Below are positions 63,103 to 64,000 of a stretch of 64,000 bases of DNA, one piece after another. The translations under genes and the position numbers were made by a program. Source of the stretch: Streptomyces sp. WM6386. GTDB taxonomy: Bacteria; Actinomycetota; Actinomycetes; Streptomycetales; Streptomycetaceae. The stretch is taken from assembly GCF_000972385.1 (NCBI RefSeq), contig NZ_JXTE01000045.1:1-64000 (forward strand), given 5' to 3'. The first letter of the stretch is position 1; every line of letters begins with the position of its first letter. The notes beneath the pieces are model-generated. The model was not told the origin of the DNA. It made no database searches and was given only the letters and a program-made list of their open reading frames with translations.

Positions 63103-64000
63103 TCACCCGTCGCACGGGGGCGGGAGCACCTTCTGCTTCTTCTTGTTGTTGATCATCTTGAGCTTCACCAGCTTGGCCAGAACGTTTTCCTTGACGGCAG
63201 GGGACGGGTACGAGGCCTGGACGTGGCCATGGTAGATCTCCTTGACGATCTTGCCGTTCTCGTCAGTGAAGTACTTGTGCCGGTCGAGCACCACGATCTC
63301 GTTGTTGACGTGGTCCACGCCGACGCGCCGGAAGTCGTCCGCGGCGGCGGTGTCGCCGCGTGTGATGGACCGGTCCAGTGCGGCCTGACCATTCGAGGGA
63401 GCGCGGCCGATCTCGCCCTTGGCCGACGAGGAGGAGCTCGAACCGTGCTTGTCGTACTCCGAGTCGTCGTAGATCCGGACCGGCTCGTCGCCCTCCAGGC
63501 CGAGCGGGTCGCTCCAGCGCAGCGGGTTTTCGACGTACGCGTGGTGGTTCGGGGCGGGCTCCAGGCCCAGGGGGTCCGGTGAGAGGTAGCTCGCGGTGTC
63601 CGGGTCGTAGTAGCGGGACAGGTTGTAGTGCAGGCCCGTCTCCGGGTCGCGGTACTGGCCCGGGAAGGACAGCGGGCACAGGTCTCCGGCGTCGCCGCCG
63701 GGCAGCGGCCGTCCCCACAGGGTCGTCGCCGACCGCCAGGCGATCTCCCCGTCCTCGCCGATCAGCTCGCTCGGCGTGCCGACGAGGTCGGTGACGATCG
63801 CGTAGAACCGCCGGTCGACCGAGGCCTGGTCGTCGTCGGCCCGCCATCGGCTGCGCACCTGCGCCGCCGCCCGGTGCGTGCCCGGCTCCCAGTCCCAGGT
63901 GTCGGTCTCAGCCACGCCGTCCCGCAGCGTCTGCTGCTCCGCGAGGTTGGCGGCGTCCCAGGTGAAGAGGGTCTCATCGGTGACGGAACCGTCCTCGCGC
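63103..64000 (-). CDS. Rhs/YD-repeat polymorphic toxin, C-terminal part (runs off right edge)
   Basis: About 299 residues of a much larger protein are visible. YD/Rhs repeats (TLFTWDAANLAEQQ, TDTWDWEPGTHRA) lead to the Rhs core GQYRDPETGLHYNLSRYYDP, ASYLSPDPLGLEP and the pre-toxin cut site WSDPLGLEGDEP. The last 130 residues are a variable tip with a Ser run (HGSSSSSSAK), APSNGQAALDRSITRG, FRRVGVDHVNNEIVVLDRHK and IYHGHVQASYP. The RRVGVD-NxEIVVLDR-HGHV pattern occurs in nuclease-like tips such as Ntox21 (from memory). Secretion parts lie outside the window. Confidence 0.88.
   Translation of the reverse strand, partial: REDGSVTDETLFTWDAANLAEQQTLRDGVAETDTWDWEPGTHRAAAQVRSRWRADDDQASVDRRFYAIVTDLVGTPSELIGEDGEIAWRSATTLWGRPLPGGDAGDLCPLSFPGQYRDPETGLHYNLSRYYDPDTASYLSPDPLGLEPAPNHHAYVENPLRWSDPLGLEGDEPVRIYDDSEYDKHGSSSSSSAKGEIGRAPSNGQAALDRSITRGDTAAADDFRRVGVDHVNNEIVVLDRHKYFTDENGKIVKEIYHGHVQASYPSPAVKENVLAKLVKLKMINNKKKQKVLPPPCDG

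Overview
The window is high-GC chromosomal DNA with the gene content and codon bias of a Streptomyces or a very close actinomycete. The evidence is a third-position GC bias that leaves long open frames antisense to almost every gene, frequent GTG starts, a full 14-gene nuo operon led by a Rex-type operator, an actinobacterial c-di-AMP riboswitch ahead of a lytic transglycosylase, futalosine-route menaquinone enzymes, and many secreted proteins and lipoproteins. No rRNA, tRNA or CRISPR array was seen. Most of the window reads as conserved core chromosome. Accessory or decaying DNA is limited to a LacI remnant near 13.7 kb, a deleted IS605-type element near 20.7-21.1 kb, and a toxin/immunity array at the right edge.

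Layout. 0-8 kb: a repeat-bearing proline/alanine-rich protein running off the left edge, a DUF6668-type protein, an NAD(P)H-dependent oxidoreductase, a LolA-like/ABC exporter operon, a CHRD+DUF3455 secreted protein, and a polyprenyl diphosphate synthase. 8-20 kb: a POT peptide transporter, a CocE-type hydrolase, a riboswitch-controlled transglycosylase, a HAD phosphatase, a secreted endo-galactanase with paired operator-like sites, an FAD oxidoreductase with an ATP-grasp enzyme, fumarylacetoacetase and an M56 metallopeptidase. 20.4-24.3 kb: the miniature IS, RecQ and a small secreted protein. 24.4-40.4 kb: nuoN to nuoA on the minus strand (transcribed A to N). 41-47 kb: an NlpC/P60 hydrolase, a Tat-type FAD oxidoreductase, peptide deformylase, a MenJ-like reductase, a PASTA protein and MenG. 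47-54 kb: an exopolysaccharide operon (membrane protein, deacetylase/GT2 fusion, acyltransferase) facing a GH18 lipoprotein, then an amidohydrolase-like protein and MqnC. 54-61 kb: a prepilin peptidase coupled to a giant LysM/BTAD membrane protein, then three exported proteins. 61-64 kb: a minus-strand Rhs toxin C-terminus, a candidate immunity gene, two broken SUKH-3-like immunity genes and a barstar-like gene.

How the genes fit together. Complex I feeds electrons into menaquinone. Genes for making that quinone lie on both sides: the polyprenyl diphosphate synthase (side chain), MqnC (head group), MenG (final methylation) and the MenJ-like reductase (side-chain saturation). A second theme is the cell envelope: c-di-AMP-controlled peptidoglycan cleavage, NlpC/P60, exopolysaccharide synthesis with deacetylation, a pilin-processing peptidase and several lipoproteins. 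The right edge is the most plastic part, an array of immunity genes in several states of decay downstream of an Rhs toxin tip.
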